From an uncultured Acidobacteriia bacterium (lineage in GTDB: Bacteria; Acidobacteriota; Terriglobia; Bryobacterales; Bryobacteraceae), in contig CAINNJ010000055.1 of the NCBI GenBank assembly GCA_903851195.1, positions 1 to 64,000 on the forward strand: a stretch of DNA of 64,000 nucleotides, written 5' to 3'. The notes beneath the pieces are model-generated. The model saw nothing but the letters and a program-made list of their open reading frames with translations. It searched no databases and was not told the DNA's origin. Shown in pieces: positions 33,823 through 42,411 of the stretch; within the stretch, counting starts at the first letter, position 1, and each line of letters begins with the position of its first letter. Position numbers and translations under genes: made by a program.

Positions 33823-34515
33823 TTAAGCCAGGTCGAATAACAGGATCTCACCCGACCCGGATACTTCAATGCCATCTTCCCCGCTGATGGCAGCCGCATC
33901 GCCCGTCCGCAGCGCGGTCCCGTTCACACTGGCGCTTCCCCGGATCACGTGCAGCCAGCCGTACCGGTTCTTGCCGAGCGTATGAGCCACCTGCTCGCCC
34001 TGCGCCAGTTCCGCCACGAACACCCGGGCGTCCTGATTGATGCGGGCAACCCCGTCTCCGCCTTCCGGACTGGCCAGCAGCCGCAGTTTCCCCTGCTTTT
34101 CCGCCGCTTCAAAACGGATCTGTTCGTAGCTGGGCTTCGTGCCCGCGGTGGCCGGTTCCAGCCAGATCTGCAGGAAGTGGACCGGCGCCGAACGCGAGGG
34201 ATTGTACTCGCTGTGCTGAATGCCGGTTCCCGCCGACATGCGCTGGATCTCGTTCGGCCCCAGCACTTCTTCGTGCCCCATGCTGTCCTTGTGTGCCAGC
34301 GAGCCGCTGAGCACGTAGCTCAGGATCTCCATGTTCTGGTGACCGTGCATGCCGAAGCCGCGGCCCGGCGATACACGGTCCTCATTGATGACCCGCAGAC
34401 TGCGAAAGCCCATGTGGGCCGGGTCAAAGTAGTCGGCAAACGAAAAGGAATGGCAGGAATCGAGCCAGCCGTGGTTGGCGTGGCCGCGTTCTTCACTCTT
34501 GCGAACCCGAATCAT
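33823..34515 (-). CDS. Pirin-family bicupin protein
   Basis: A 230-residue cupin protein. WLDSCHSFSFADYFDPAHMGF opens the family domain, and GRGFGMHGHQNMEILSYVLSG carries the metal ligands HxH and Glu; AGTGIQHSEYNPS holds the fourth ligand His. The short C-terminal half fits the 230-residue pirin group, some of which have quercetin 2,3-dioxygenase activity, while others act as redox sensors. The gene precedes wrbA. Whether the product is an enzyme or a regulator cannot be told. Confidence 0.88.
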   Translation of the reverse strand: MIRVRKSEERGHANHGWLDSCHSFSFADYFDPAHMGFRSLRVINEDRVSPGRGFGMHGHQNMEILSYVLSGSLAHKDSMGHEEVLGPNEIQRMSAGTGIQHSEYNPSRSAPVHFLQIWLEPATAGTKPSYEQIRFEAAEKQGKLRLLASPEGGDGVARINQDARVFVAELAQGEQVAHTLGKNRYGWLHVIRGSASVNGTALRTGDAAAISGEDGIEVSGSGEILLFDLA

Positions 34516-34583
34516 TGTTCTGATCTCCTGTGCAATCAGATGAAATGAGACGGTGTAAAGATTCTTGACGTAAAGGTACTGCG

Positions 34584-35081
34584 TTATTCCAAGCTGACCG
34601 TGACGTTCACGGGCAAATTCTTCGGCGGATAGCAGGCCTTGTTGTCACACGCCTGGTAGCGCAGCGTACCGGTTTGGGCGGCGGGTCCGCTCTGCGCGTC
34701 GGCGGGAACTTTGAATTTCGTGGCGATGCTGAACTCGCCGGTGACCACGGAGATCGGCTTGTCGGAGAAAGAATACTTCTCCATCTCCGCCTTCGGATAC
34801 GTGATGGTCTCCACCTGCAGCGGACCGGCCGTCCACTTCAGGGTCAGGGGGATCAGATAGGCCTCGGTCGGTTTGTTGCTGTTGGCGTGATAGCCGGAGG
34901 GCAGGGAAGCCTTCAGCGTCACGGTGACGTCGGAACCCTTCTTCGCCTTCACGGTAGGCAGCGGCGGGACGCTCAGCGTCGGCGCCATCTGGGCGATGGT
35001 TATCGGCGCACTAACTGCCGCTATGACCAGCAGACTTTGCAACGGACGCAGGAGGAGTTTCCAGCAGCTTTTCAATCGCAT
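34584..35081 (-). CDS. Secreted DsbD-alpha-like domain protein
   Basis: A 165-residue protein with a signal peptide (MRLKSCWKLLLRPLQSLLVI) and one domain like the N-terminal periplasmic domain of the disulfide interchange protein DsbD. RYQACDNKACYPPKNLPVNVTV at the C-terminus contains the family C-x4-C pair. The membrane and thioredoxin parts of DsbD are missing. ATG 35081 lies 71 bases inside the TlpA gene but gives the only convincing signal peptide; Met 34988 is the alternative. Together with the TlpA it could form a cell-envelope thiol-reduction relay. That link is inferred from position. Confidence 0.65.
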   Translation of the reverse strand: MRLKSCWKLLLRPLQSLLVIAAVSAPITIAQMAPTLSVPPLPTVKAKKGSDVTVTLKASLPSGYHANSNKPTEAYLIPLTLKWTAGPLQVETITYPKAEMEKYSFSDKPISVVTGEFSIATKFKVPADAQSGPAAQTGTLRYQACDNKACYPPKNLPVNVTVSLE

Positions 35082-35580
35082 CTTCAAAATCCTTTTTGTT
35101 GGCCAGTCCGACGTGGACCGAAGCCACGCGTCCGTCACGATCGACCACGAACGTGGTTGGCAGCGCTTCCACGCCGCCGTACAGATCCCCGGTTTTGTCG
35201 TCGCCCAGCAGGATCCGGTAGTTAATTTTCTTCTCGGAGACGAACGGCGTGATCGCCTTCCAGCCATCGTCGTCCATGGAAATCCCCACCACTTCGAAGC
35301 CGCGGTCTTTGTACTTCCGCTGGAAATCGACGAACCAGGGAATCTCGATCGCGCACGGCCCGCACCAGGTCGCCCAGAAATCCACCAGCACCACCTTGCC
35401 TTTGAAATCGGAAAGATGGACGACCTTGCCGTTCACATCCTTGAGCTCGAATTCCGGCGCGGTCTTGCGGTCTTTGTCATCCTTCACCGCGGCGCGGACG
35501 GGTTCCTGCGGGGCGCACGCCACCGTACCCAGTCCCAACGCGGTAAGTCCCACCAGTGCAAGCCGAAGGGCGTTTCGCAT
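35011..35580 (-). CDS. TlpA-like thiol-disulfide oxidoreductase
   Basis: A 189-residue envelope thioredoxin-like protein. The N-terminus RNALRLALVGLTALGLGTVAC looks like a lipoprotein signal, with Cys at the cleavage point. APEFELKDVNGKVVHLSDFKGKVVLVDFWATWCGPC is the TlpA/ResA start with the WCGPC active site, and the cis-Pro loop is in EALPTTFVVDRDGRV. ATG 35580 starts the signal; the earlier in-frame Met is not needed. It should keep cytochrome or other secreted thiols reduced. Its 3' end overlaps the DsbD-alpha gene by 71 bases. Confidence 0.9.
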   Translation of the reverse strand: MRNALRLALVGLTALGLGTVACAPQEPVRAAVKDDKDRKTAPEFELKDVNGKVVHLSDFKGKVVLVDFWATWCGPCAIEIPWFVDFQRKYKDRGFEVVGISMDDDGWKAITPFVSEKKINYRILLGDDKTGDLYGGVEALPTTFVVDRDGRVASVHVGLANKKDFEDAIEKLLETPPASVAKSAGHSGS

Positions 35581-35600
35581 AATCCTCACTGACACTACGA

Positions 35601-36110
35601 TTATATGGCCAGCCATCCGGTTGCAAGTTCCCGGCTGAACCACTCCCGCCGTCTGCGTCCGCGGCCCGGCGCCAACGTCATTTCCGCGTTATCCCCGACG
35701 TAAATCCAGGCTGCCGTGTCACAGAAGCTCTCGCAGCAGTATTCCCGCCAGCGCCGCGTTCGGCCGGCGAGATCGCGCGCGGTCAGCAATCGCTTCCTCC
35801 ACTCCGCCGACCAGCCCGCTTCACCGCGCGCGCGGGCCGTCCACTCCTGCCGCAGCAGTTCCTCCCACGCGAGCCGGCGCGGATTGCCAAGCCGTACCCA
35901 GACGAAATGGAAGAGTTCATGTAACAGAATCCGGTCGTGCTCGGATTTATTCCCGGCCGTATCGCTGTCGAGTAGTTCTTCGTCCAGAACGATCAGCCGG
36001 CGCGGGATGTACGTGGCCGCGTGCGCGGGGTTCCCGGCCGTGTCCGTGAGTTCGGCCCGATAGCGGACTTCTATCGGCGCGCCCCGGAAATCAGGTAGTA
36101 TCGCATTCAT
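35601..36110 (-). CDS. HExxH putative zinc metallopeptidase
   Basis: A 169-residue protein of no named family. LLHELFHFVWVRLG contains HELFH at residues 64-68, the zinc-binding HExxH signature, and a Glu in CCESFCDTAAWIY about 60 residues later could be the third ligand, as in gluzincins and IrrE/ImmA-type proteins. The N-terminus RYRAELTDTAGNPAHAATYI suggests a beta-rich substrate region. ATG 36110 overlaps the start codon of the divergent GH32 gene; ATG 36116 is an alternative. No signal peptide. The peptidase function is a motif-based prediction. Confidence 0.6.
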   Translation of the reverse strand: MNAILPDFRGAPIEVRYRAELTDTAGNPAHAATYIPRRLIVLDEELLDSDTAGNKSEHDRILLHELFHFVWVRLGNPRRLAWEELLRQEWTARARGEAGWSAEWRKRLLTARDLAGRTRRWREYCCESFCDTAAWIYVGDNAEMTLAPGRGRRRREWFSRELATGWLAI

Positions 36111-37587
36111 GGCCATCACCCGACGTTCCCTGCTCCTTGCCACTGGCGCCACGTTTGTGGCCGCGAACGCGGCCCCGATGGAAAACGACGCTGAGACCGA
36201 GAGCGACATCCTGTCCGCCGCCACCAAAGCCGTACGCGATGCGATTCCCCTTGCCGCCGCCGACCCCGGCCGCCCCGTCTACCACTTCCATCCTCCCGCC
36301 CAATGGCACAACGACCCCAACGGAACCATTTTCCACAAGGGCTGGCACCACCTGTTCTATCAGCTGAATCCGTACGGATCCGAATGGGGCCACATGCACT
36401 GGGGCCATGCCCGCAGCCGGGATCTCATCAACTGGGAGCACCTGCCCCTCGCGCTCGGGCCTTCGAAGGACAAGGGTGAGGATCACGTGTTTTCGGGTGG
36501 CGCGCTGCCGGGGCCGGGCGGGAAGCCTCTGGTGTTTTATACCAGCATCGGCGACGCGCGTCCGCCGGAACAGTGGCTCACCGAGCCTCTCGACGACGAT
36601 CTCATCGCATGGAAGAAGTCGCCCGCCAATCCGGTGCTGACCCTCGCCTCGCACGGTTCGCTGCAGGTGAATGAATGGCGCGATCCGTTTCCGTTCCGGG
36701 AGGGCGGCGTCAACTATATCGTCTGCGGCGGCAACCTGCGGTCGTCCGGCGGGCAGGCCGCGGTGCAGCTGTATCGCGCTGAAAATCCGGAGATGACGCA
36801 GTGGAAGCACCTCGGGCCCATCTTCATCCATCCCGATCGCGCCATCTGGAATATCGAATGCCCGAATCTCTTCCGCCTCGGCAACAAATGGGTGCTGGTG
36901 ATTTCGCCGCATGGCCCCACGCAGTATTTCGTCGGGGAACTGGATCTGAAACAGCCCCGGTTCCTTCCCGAACGGCAGGGAATTCTGGACCCCGGCAAAT
37001 CCTACGCGAGCAATATCTCGGTCGACGGTGCCGGCCGCACGCTGTTCTGGATCTGGGGCAAAACGGAGACGCCGGCGGGGAAGGGCTGGAACTCCGTGAT
37101 GGCGATTCCGCGCGTGCTCTCGCTCAGCGATATCGGCGATCTGAAGCAGTCGCCCGTGACGGAGCTCGATCGGCTGCGGCAGGACGAACGGAAAATTCCG
37201 GACGTGAGCCTGGACAACGCCGCCCGCAAGATCGGCAGCGGCGATTGCCTGGATCTGGAGTGCACCCTCGATGTCGGGCCGAACGCCACGGCCGGGTTGC
37301 GCCTGCGGGGCACGGAGATCCTGTTCGACCCCGGCACGGGAACTCTGAAGGTGGGCGACGTCGCCGGTTTCGTGGGAAAGTCGAACCGGGTTCAGGTGCG
37401 GTTTCTGCTCGACAAGCGCGTTCTCGAGGTGTTTTCCAATAACGGCGCGTCGGCCATCTTCCAGACCGTCGACGCGTGGAGCGGCCCGGCCGAGGTGGAA
37501 CTGTTCGCGCGCGGCAAGGCTGCCTTCAGCGCCATTCGCCTGTGGAAGATGAAACCGGCCGCCATGAATCTCAGCCGGTTCGCCTGA
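36109..37587 (+). CDS. Glycoside hydrolase family 32 fructan hydrolase
   Basis: A 492-residue exported enzyme that should release fructose from levan, inulin or sucrose. The three GH32 motifs are intact: WHNDPNG at 66-72 with Asp69 as nucleophile, RDPF at 191-194, and ECPN at 250-253 with Glu250 as acid/base. The N-terminal propeller is followed by the beta-sandwich from about residue 370 (LDLECTLDVGPNATAGLRL). TRRSLLLATGATFVAANA is a Tat-type signal. The ATG at 36109 shares bases with the divergent peptidase start. No fructose transporter is adjacent. Confidence 0.9.
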   Translation: MAITRRSLLLATGATFVAANAAPMENDAETESDILSAATKAVRDAIPLAAADPGRPVYHFHPPAQWHNDPNGTIFHKGWHHLFYQLNPYGSEWGHMHWGHARSRDLINWEHLPLALGPSKDKGEDHVFSGGALPGPGGKPLVFYTSIGDARPPEQWLTEPLDDDLIAWKKSPANPVLTLASHGSLQVNEWRDPFPFREGGVNYIVCGGNLRSSGGQAAVQLYRAENPEMTQWKHLGPIFIHPDRAIWNIECPNLFRLGNKWVLVISPHGPTQYFVGELDLKQPRFLPERQGILDPGKSYASNISVDGAGRTLFWIWGKTETPAGKGWNSVMAIPRVLSLSDIGDLKQSPVTELDRLRQDERKIPDVSLDNAARKIGSGDCLDLECTLDVGPNATAGLRLRGTEILFDPGTGTLKVGDVAGFVGKSNRVQVRFLLDKRVLEVFSNNGASAIFQTVDAWSGPAEVELFARGKAAFSAIRLWKMKPAAMNLSRFA

Positions 37588-37590
37588 GCT

Positions 37591-38172
37591 TCAGCGCACC
37601 TTCACCGTCACGGTGCCGATATCCTCCTGGTGATCGTCCCCGTAGGCGGTCACCCGGTAGGTGGTCGTCTTCGTCGGATTATCGTTCAGGCAGTTGATGC
37701 CGGGCGCGAACTTGCCGGGGCCGGCCTTCACCTTCGTGGTGTTCTGCAGCTTGAAGCAGACGCGCACCAGTTCGCCCTTCTTCACCTCGGCCGCGCTCAC
37801 CGCCAGATCGTAGATCCGTGGTGGTTCGCCCGCCACCTTCACTTCGACCGATTTCGATTCCTTCGTGCCATCCTGCCCGAACGCCGTCAGCGTGTAGGTG
37901 GTCTGGCGCTTCGGGGAGATCTCGAAGCACCGGGACAGGGCGGGCCAGACATCCTCGGAAGGCGGATTCATCTCCAGCTTCGTGGCGTTCTCCACGCCAT
38001 AACAAAGTTTTCCGGTCAGCCCTTTCGGGATCATCTTGTCGGCTGCGTAGAACTGCGTGATCTTCACGGGCCGGACCGTCTTGCCGCTGGTGACAACCGG
38101 AGCCTCGGTGCTGCCGCATCCGGACAAGAGAAGACTCGTGAAAACAAAAGCTGCGACGGGTGGTCTTGACAT
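37591..38172 (-). CDS. Lipoprotein with duplicated Ig-like domain
   Basis: A 193-residue predicted lipoprotein: AAFVFTSLLLSGC ends in a lipobox Cys. The mature part is two tandem beta domains of about 75 residues that resemble each other. The first runs from KITQFYAADKMIPKGLTGKL to SKSVEVKV and the second from RIYDLAVSAAEVKKGELVRV to GTVTVKV; both have TTYTLTAFG/TTYRVTAYG and a pair of Cys. The duplication is clear; the function is not. The stop lies three bases from the convergent GH32 stop, and the next gene upstream on this strand is 22 bases away. Confidence 0.7.
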   Translation of the reverse strand: MSRPPVAAFVFTSLLLSGCGSTEAPVVTSGKTVRPVKITQFYAADKMIPKGLTGKLCYGVENATKLEMNPPSEDVWPALSRCFEISPKRQTTYTLTAFGQDGTKESKSVEVKVAGEPPRIYDLAVSAAEVKKGELVRVCFKLQNTTKVKAGPGKFAPGINCLNDNPTKTTTYRVTAYGDDHQEDIGTVTVKVR

Positions 38173-38193
38173 AAGCGGCGGTGTGGAAAATCC

Positions 38194-39681
38194 CTAAGGC
38201 AGAAGCATTTCGAGGGCCTTCGTTACCGAGTCCCCCTCCTTCAGCGTAACCACGTCCGCTCTGTCCATCAGATTTACGTCGTCCGGGTCGAAGTCGAAAC
38301 TGCTCAGCACGCGGTACCGCCCGGGCGCCAGTTGCGGGAACGTGAACCTGCCGTCCGGGTCGGTGCGAAGATTCCACAGTTGCAGCCTCTTCTCCGGGCC
38401 GTCCGGATTGTAGAGTTCCAGATAGACCGTCGCGCCGGCGACGGCTTTCCCTGCCGTTGAGACCACTCCTGAGATCGTTCCGGGCCGGGGAGCCAGCACG
38501 ATTTGCAGGCGGGCCGAATTCCCCAGGTACAAGCCGAACCAGCCATCGTCCCGGCTGGCGGCCTCTCCGCCGAACTGCGACCGGATCGACGCCAGATAGT
38601 ACGAGGCGGGCGGCTGCAGCGTCAGTTCCCAGTGCCCGGGCGGCAGCGGTTCGTCGGTCCGCAGGGTTCGGGGCGGCCCGGTTCCGTCCAGATCCACACG
38701 GCGGGCCTGGATCGGCGTAAACGCCACGCCACGGACGCCCTGCCAGTCGATGGAAGGCCGGTAGAGCGGCCCGCAGCCGATGCGGACTCCCGCAACATCC
38801 TTCTCGGCGATCACGCGCGTATAGCTGCCGCATTCCGCGCCCGCCACCGTTCCTTCGGCCACGAACTCGATCGGCCCGGGCGGAATACCCGCCGCTTCGA
38901 ACGGCGTGTTCGGATTGAACGGGCCCGCTGTCGCGATCACGCGCCGCCCGGTGTCCGTGATCAGGGTCAGCCGGGCCGCCACGGAGGAACTGAACACGCC
39001 GTTCACCTGCAGCAGTTTGCCTTTGGCGGCGCGGATCAGCACGTCCGGCAGCGTTTCGCCCAGGCGCAGCCGGACGGGTTCGGCCGTTTCGAGCGCGAGG
39101 CCGTATTTGTAGTACGTGGGGAGCAGCGGCGAATCGTCTTCCAGCAGCCCGGCTCCGGAGCGCACCACGTAGAGGCCGGGTTCCAGGCCGCCCACGCGGA
39201 AGTTGCCGCGCTCGTCGGTCTTCACTTCCGTAACGCGCCGCACGGGCTTTTTCGCGGTGTAAACGTGCACCGGCCAGTCCGGAATGCCCTCGCTATTCTC
39301 GTCCAGCACGGTTCCGGTCATGGCCGCCAGATGCCGCATGCGGAGCTGAAAGAAGTTCGAGACCGCGTCGGCCGTGATCTCGAAGGGCATGCCGGGCCGC
39401 CCGGGCCGCAGTTGTCCGGCTTCGGTATCGGCGAAGCCGCGCCGGATGGCCTTGAGCACATACCATCCCGGCCGTACGCTCAACATGGTGAAACCGCCAC
39501 GTTCGCCGGTCCGCAGGGAGAGCACGCCCGCGCTGTTTGCGGGCAGGGACGCGCCGGACAACGGGGTCAGTGTGACCAGCGTGCGGGCCAGCGGATTGCC
39601 GGTCTCCTCATCGAGCACCACGCCCTGAATTACGGCCGCTTTCGCGGAGGCAAGCAGAAGGGCGGCAATCAGCAGTTTCAT
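38194..39681 (-). CDS. Secreted carboxypeptidase-regulatory-like repeat protein
   Basis: A 495-residue exported protein with a signal peptide (MKLLIAALLLASAKA) and several carboxypeptidase-regulatory-like (transthyretin-fold) modules. Modules are visible at the start (IQGVVLDEETGNPLARTLVTL), the middle (LAAMTGTVLDENSEGIPDWPV) and the end (TISGVVSTAGKAVAGATVYL). Each ends with the GRF/PGRYRVL-like edge strand. No enzymatic motif. Such proteins are abundant in acidobacteria and are thought to act in binding or adhesion at the surface. It probably shares a transcript with the lipoprotein gene 21 bases downstream. Confidence 0.7.
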   Translation of the reverse strand: MKLLIAALLLASAKAAVIQGVVLDEETGNPLARTLVTLTPLSGASLPANSAGVLSLRTGERGGFTMLSVRPGWYVLKAIRRGFADTEAGQLRPGRPGMPFEITADAVSNFFQLRMRHLAAMTGTVLDENSEGIPDWPVHVYTAKKPVRRVTEVKTDERGNFRVGGLEPGLYVVRSGAGLLEDDSPLLPTYYKYGLALETAEPVRLRLGETLPDVLIRAAKGKLLQVNGVFSSSVAARLTLITDTGRRVIATAGPFNPNTPFEAAGIPPGPIEFVAEGTVAGAECGSYTRVIAEKDVAGVRIGCGPLYRPSIDWQGVRGVAFTPIQARRVDLDGTGPPRTLRTDEPLPPGHWELTLQPPASYYLASIRSQFGGEAASRDDGWFGLYLGNSARLQIVLAPRPGTISGVVSTAGKAVAGATVYLELYNPDGPEKRLQLWNLRTDPDGRFTFPQLAPGRYRVLSSFDFDPDDVNLMDRADVVTLKEGDSVTKALEMLLP

Positions 39682-39801
39682 TCAACTCTAAGACGCGGCC
39701 GGACACCGGGACGTGCAGTCGATGAAACATTCTAAATTTTTCGCGCACTTGTGTTTTAGAGTACATGTTCCGACTTCGGAAACGTCTCAGGAGAAAATTA
39801 C

Positions 39802-40467
39802 TTGAAGAACACACAAACCGCGGTTCTGCTCGTTCTGGCCGCGTTTTCCATGCCCGCTTTCGCGGCGACTGTTGTGGATGTCGGCCCCTATGCTTCCGGC
39901 GCTTCCGGCTGGAGTTTTCAGTTCGACAGCGGCTATTTCGCCGGTTCCTTCACCACCGGCGACACCGCTTTTGGCGACGTCACCATCATGGTGCCGCTGG
40001 AGGCCGATTTCGGTCAGGGCGCACAGTGGACCTCCTCCCTGGCCACCAGTCTGAGCGATCTGTTTGGCAGTTCCCAGACAGCTTCCGGCTCGGTGACGAT
40101 CCCGGGCAGCTGTATTGCCTGTACGCCCGGAACCTACTACACGGCGATCAGCAACGCCTCGCTGAGCGCCAACACCACGTACTATTTCGCGCTGGCCAAC
40201 ACCGGAGGGGCGAACGGATACTGGGAGGGCAATCGCCCGGCCGTGTCGCTCTCGATTAACGCCGACCCCACCGTCATCCACGGGTTCGACTACTACAGCC
40301 GCAATGGCACCACCTGGGCGCTCACCTCGGACGGCATCAGCCACCCGAATTCCCGTACCGACGATTTGCTTCTCTATACCGTAACCGGCACGGCGACTCC
40401 GGAACCGGCATCGCTCCTGTTGAGCCTCTCCGGCGCCGCTCTGCTCTGGCTGAAACGCCGCGGCTAA
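39802..40467 (+). CDS. PEP-CTERM sorted exported protein
   Basis: A 221-residue protein with an N-terminal signal (KNTQTAVLLVLAAFSMPAFA) and the C-terminal tripartite PEP-CTERM tag: TPEPASLLLSLSGAALLWLKRR gives the PEP motif, a hydrophobic helix and a basic end. The tag marks cleavage by an exosortase and surface delivery. The middle is Ser/Thr/Gly-rich with no recognised domain. TTG 39802 has AGGAG nine bases upstream, so I choose it. No exosortase is present in the window, so the processing enzyme must be elsewhere. A terminator follows. Confidence 0.85.
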   Translation: MKNTQTAVLLVLAAFSMPAFAATVVDVGPYASGASGWSFQFDSGYFAGSFTTGDTAFGDVTIMVPLEADFGQGAQWTSSLATSLSDLFGSSQTASGSVTIPGSCIACTPGTYYTAISNASLSANTTYYFALANTGGANGYWEGNRPAVSLSINADPTVIHGFDYYSRNGTTWALTSDGISHPNSRTDDLLLYTVTGTATPEPASLLLSLSGAALLWLKRRG

Positions 40468-40486
40468 TCTGCTTTGCAGTTCCTTC

Positions 40487-40514
40487 GCGGGCCTCACCGG
40501 GGGCCCGCATTTTT
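40487..40514 (+). terminator. Rho-independent terminator after PEP-CTERM gene
   Basis: GCGGGCC (40487-40493) pairs with GGCCCGC (40502-40508) and is followed by ATTTTT. The T tract touches the stop codon (40513) of the convergent U32-like gene. Confidence 0.85.
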
Positions 40515-41445
40515 ACGCCTGTACGGGTTTCCGCAGCGGGGACATCACGGCGTCAGGGCACGAACGCGCGATGGTCTGCATCGCCAGACTCGCCCGCCGC
40601 ACCCGCTCACGCGAGAGGGCCAGCACCGTGCCTTCGATATGCGTGCCGCTCGGATAAATATCGGGTGAGTTGCGCAGCCCGAACTTCAGGTAAACCGGCG
40701 CGGCCACCCGAATCAGCTCGGGAATCTCGAAATACCGGATGAAGCCGCCGATGTTGTCGGGCGCTTCCACGTAGAAATCGATGGGCGCCGCGATGGCCAT
40801 GCGGATTGCCGCGATCTGCGGAATGGTGAGGTCGGACGGGATATTGATGGTCGTCGCCCCCAGATCTTCCAGAATTTTCGCCGAGACAGGATTCGCCGGG
40901 GCCATCATGACGGAGGTCTTGACAATCAGATCGGCGGGCAGATCGCCCGTCTGCTTCATCTTCCCGATCACCTGGAGCACGCCGAGGTCGGAAACCAGTA
41001 CGCTCTTCAGACCCAGTTCCACGCCGCGCTGCAGATCCTCGAGCGCGAAGCGCAGCTGATCCGCCCCGCGCGCGCTCAGGCCCAGCGCTTTGCCCGCCGG
41101 CGAGAAGACCTGCGCGCCCACGTCGAAGGTGGCGCGCGGTCCGATGAAGAGATTCACCTCGATGCCGGCCTCACGACCGATCGCCAGCATCTCGATGATT
41201 TCCTCGTCGGTCATCAGCATGATGCCGCTGCCCTGGCTGACGCGATGCAGCGGGACGTCCCGCTTGCGGCCCTCTTCGATGACGGCCTGCAGGGAGCGCG
41301 GTCCTTCCGTGCTCGGAATCTCGATTCGATACTGCCCGCCGTCTTCGAAGCGGAGAGGGGAAGACGGCGCGGGCACCGGGTCGGAGGCGGGGAAGCCCAG
41401 GCTTTGCAGCCAGTTCCCCGGATTGCTTGCGGAGGCATTGCTCAT
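40513..41445 (-). CDS. U32-peptidase-like TIM-barrel protein
   Basis: A 310-residue cytoplasmic protein. LIVKTSVMMAPANPVSAKILEDLGATTINIPSDL and GGFIRYFEIPELIRVAAPVYLKFGLRN resemble the barrel segments of U32 peptidase/collagenase-like proteins, which also act in RNA or quinone hydroxylation. The N-terminal region QGSGIMLMTDEEIIEML is less diagnostic. There is no clear metal-cluster Cys pattern, so function is open. Its ATG (41445) overlaps the thrB stop by four bases, so it is translated with homoserine kinase. Assignment by pattern only. Confidence 0.5.
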   Translation of the reverse strand: MSNASASNPGNWLQSLGFPASDPVPAPSSPLRFEDGGQYRIEIPSTEGPRSLQAVIEEGRKRDVPLHRVSQGSGIMLMTDEEIIEMLAIGREAGIEVNLFIGPRATFDVGAQVFSPAGKALGLSARGADQLRFALEDLQRGVELGLKSVLVSDLGVLQVIGKMKQTGDLPADLIVKTSVMMAPANPVSAKILEDLGATTINIPSDLTIPQIAAIRMAIAAPIDFYVEAPDNIGGFIRYFEIPELIRVAAPVYLKFGLRNSPDIYPSGTHIEGTVLALSRERVRRASLAMQTIARSCPDAVMSPLRKPVQA

Positions 41446-42332
41446 AACAGTTCGAAACCTTTCTTCGAGACGCCGGCCTCGATCACTTCCGTGGTGCAGC
41501 CGTTCAGGGCGAAGACCTGCCGCACAAGGTCGAAAACCCGATCATAGCCCCGTTCGTGGAACACCAGCACCGCCGGCCCCGCCCCGCTCAGCGTGCAGCC
41601 CAGCAGGCCGGGCGCGCGCAACTGAAGAATCTCGCTCAGCCCGGGCACCAGCCGGGCGCGGAACGGCTGGTGCAGCCGGTCTTCGAGCGCCGTGGGGAAA
41701 GCGGATTTATCGCCCGTCGCCAGCGCGGCGATCAGCAGGGCCGTGCGCTGGATGTTGTGGGTCACGTCGGCGCGGGAATAGTTCTCCGGCAGCACCGCGC
41801 GCGCCTCTTTGGTGGGCAGCTGAAAATTCGGCACCACGATGGTCACAAGAACGTCGCGGGGCATTTCGAGCCGTACAGCCCTCGTATTGCCACCCGGTTC
41901 CACCGCGCTGGCCACCACCGACCCCAACACGCAGGCGGCGACGTTATCCGGGTGGCCTTCCAGACGCGCCGCTTCGTCGAGAATGCGGCCTGTCTTCCAG
42001 CCCAGCCCCAGCAGCTTCTCGGCAATTACCACGCCCGCTGTCAGCGCCGCGGCGCTCGAACCGAGCCCCTTGCCGATCGGAATTTCGTTGATGATCTCCA
42101 GATGCACGTTCGGCAGCTGGAGATGACCCCGGGTGGCCACGGCCAGCGCCGTCTGCCAGATGAGATTGTCTTCCTTCCGCGAGATCAGATCCGCGTCCCG
42201 TCCGGAAGCCTCAATGGTGAGCCGGTCGGCGACGGAGAAACGACATTCCAGATACACCTGCACGGCGATACCGAGAGCGTCGAAACCGGGGCCGAGGTTC
42301 GCACTCGACCCCGGCACACGTAATATATGCAC
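41442..42332 (-). CDS. thrB: Homoserine kinase
   Basis: A 296-residue GHMP kinase that phosphorylates homoserine in threonine synthesis. VPGSSANLGPGFDALGIAV is the GHMP N-terminal motif, IPIGKGLGSSAAALTAGVVIAEKLLG is the ATP-binding motif 2, and LGCTLSGAGPAVLVF is motif 3. HPDNVAACVLG also fits ThrB. The GTG at 42332 gives the canonical start VHILRVPGSSAN; the frame extends upstream but that part overlaps a divergent gene and lacks homology. The gene is coupled to the U32-like gene downstream. thrA/thrC are not in the window. Confidence 0.93.
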   Translation of the reverse strand: MHILRVPGSSANLGPGFDALGIAVQVYLECRFSVADRLTIEASGRDADLISRKEDNLIWQTALAVATRGHLQLPNVHLEIINEIPIGKGLGSSAAALTAGVVIAEKLLGLGWKTGRILDEAARLEGHPDNVAACVLGSVVASAVEPGGNTRAVRLEMPRDVLVTIVVPNFQLPTKEARAVLPENYSRADVTHNIQRTALLIAALATGDKSAFPTALEDRLHQPFRARLVPGLSEILQLRAPGLLGCTLSGAGPAVLVFHERGYDRVFDLVRQVFALNGCTTEVIEAGVSKKGFELL

Positions 42333-42411
42333 GGGTGACAAGCTGTCATTATCTAACCCCGGCCCCGACGATTCAATGAAGTGGCCGGAAATCTGCCATA
42401 ATATTCCGGAA

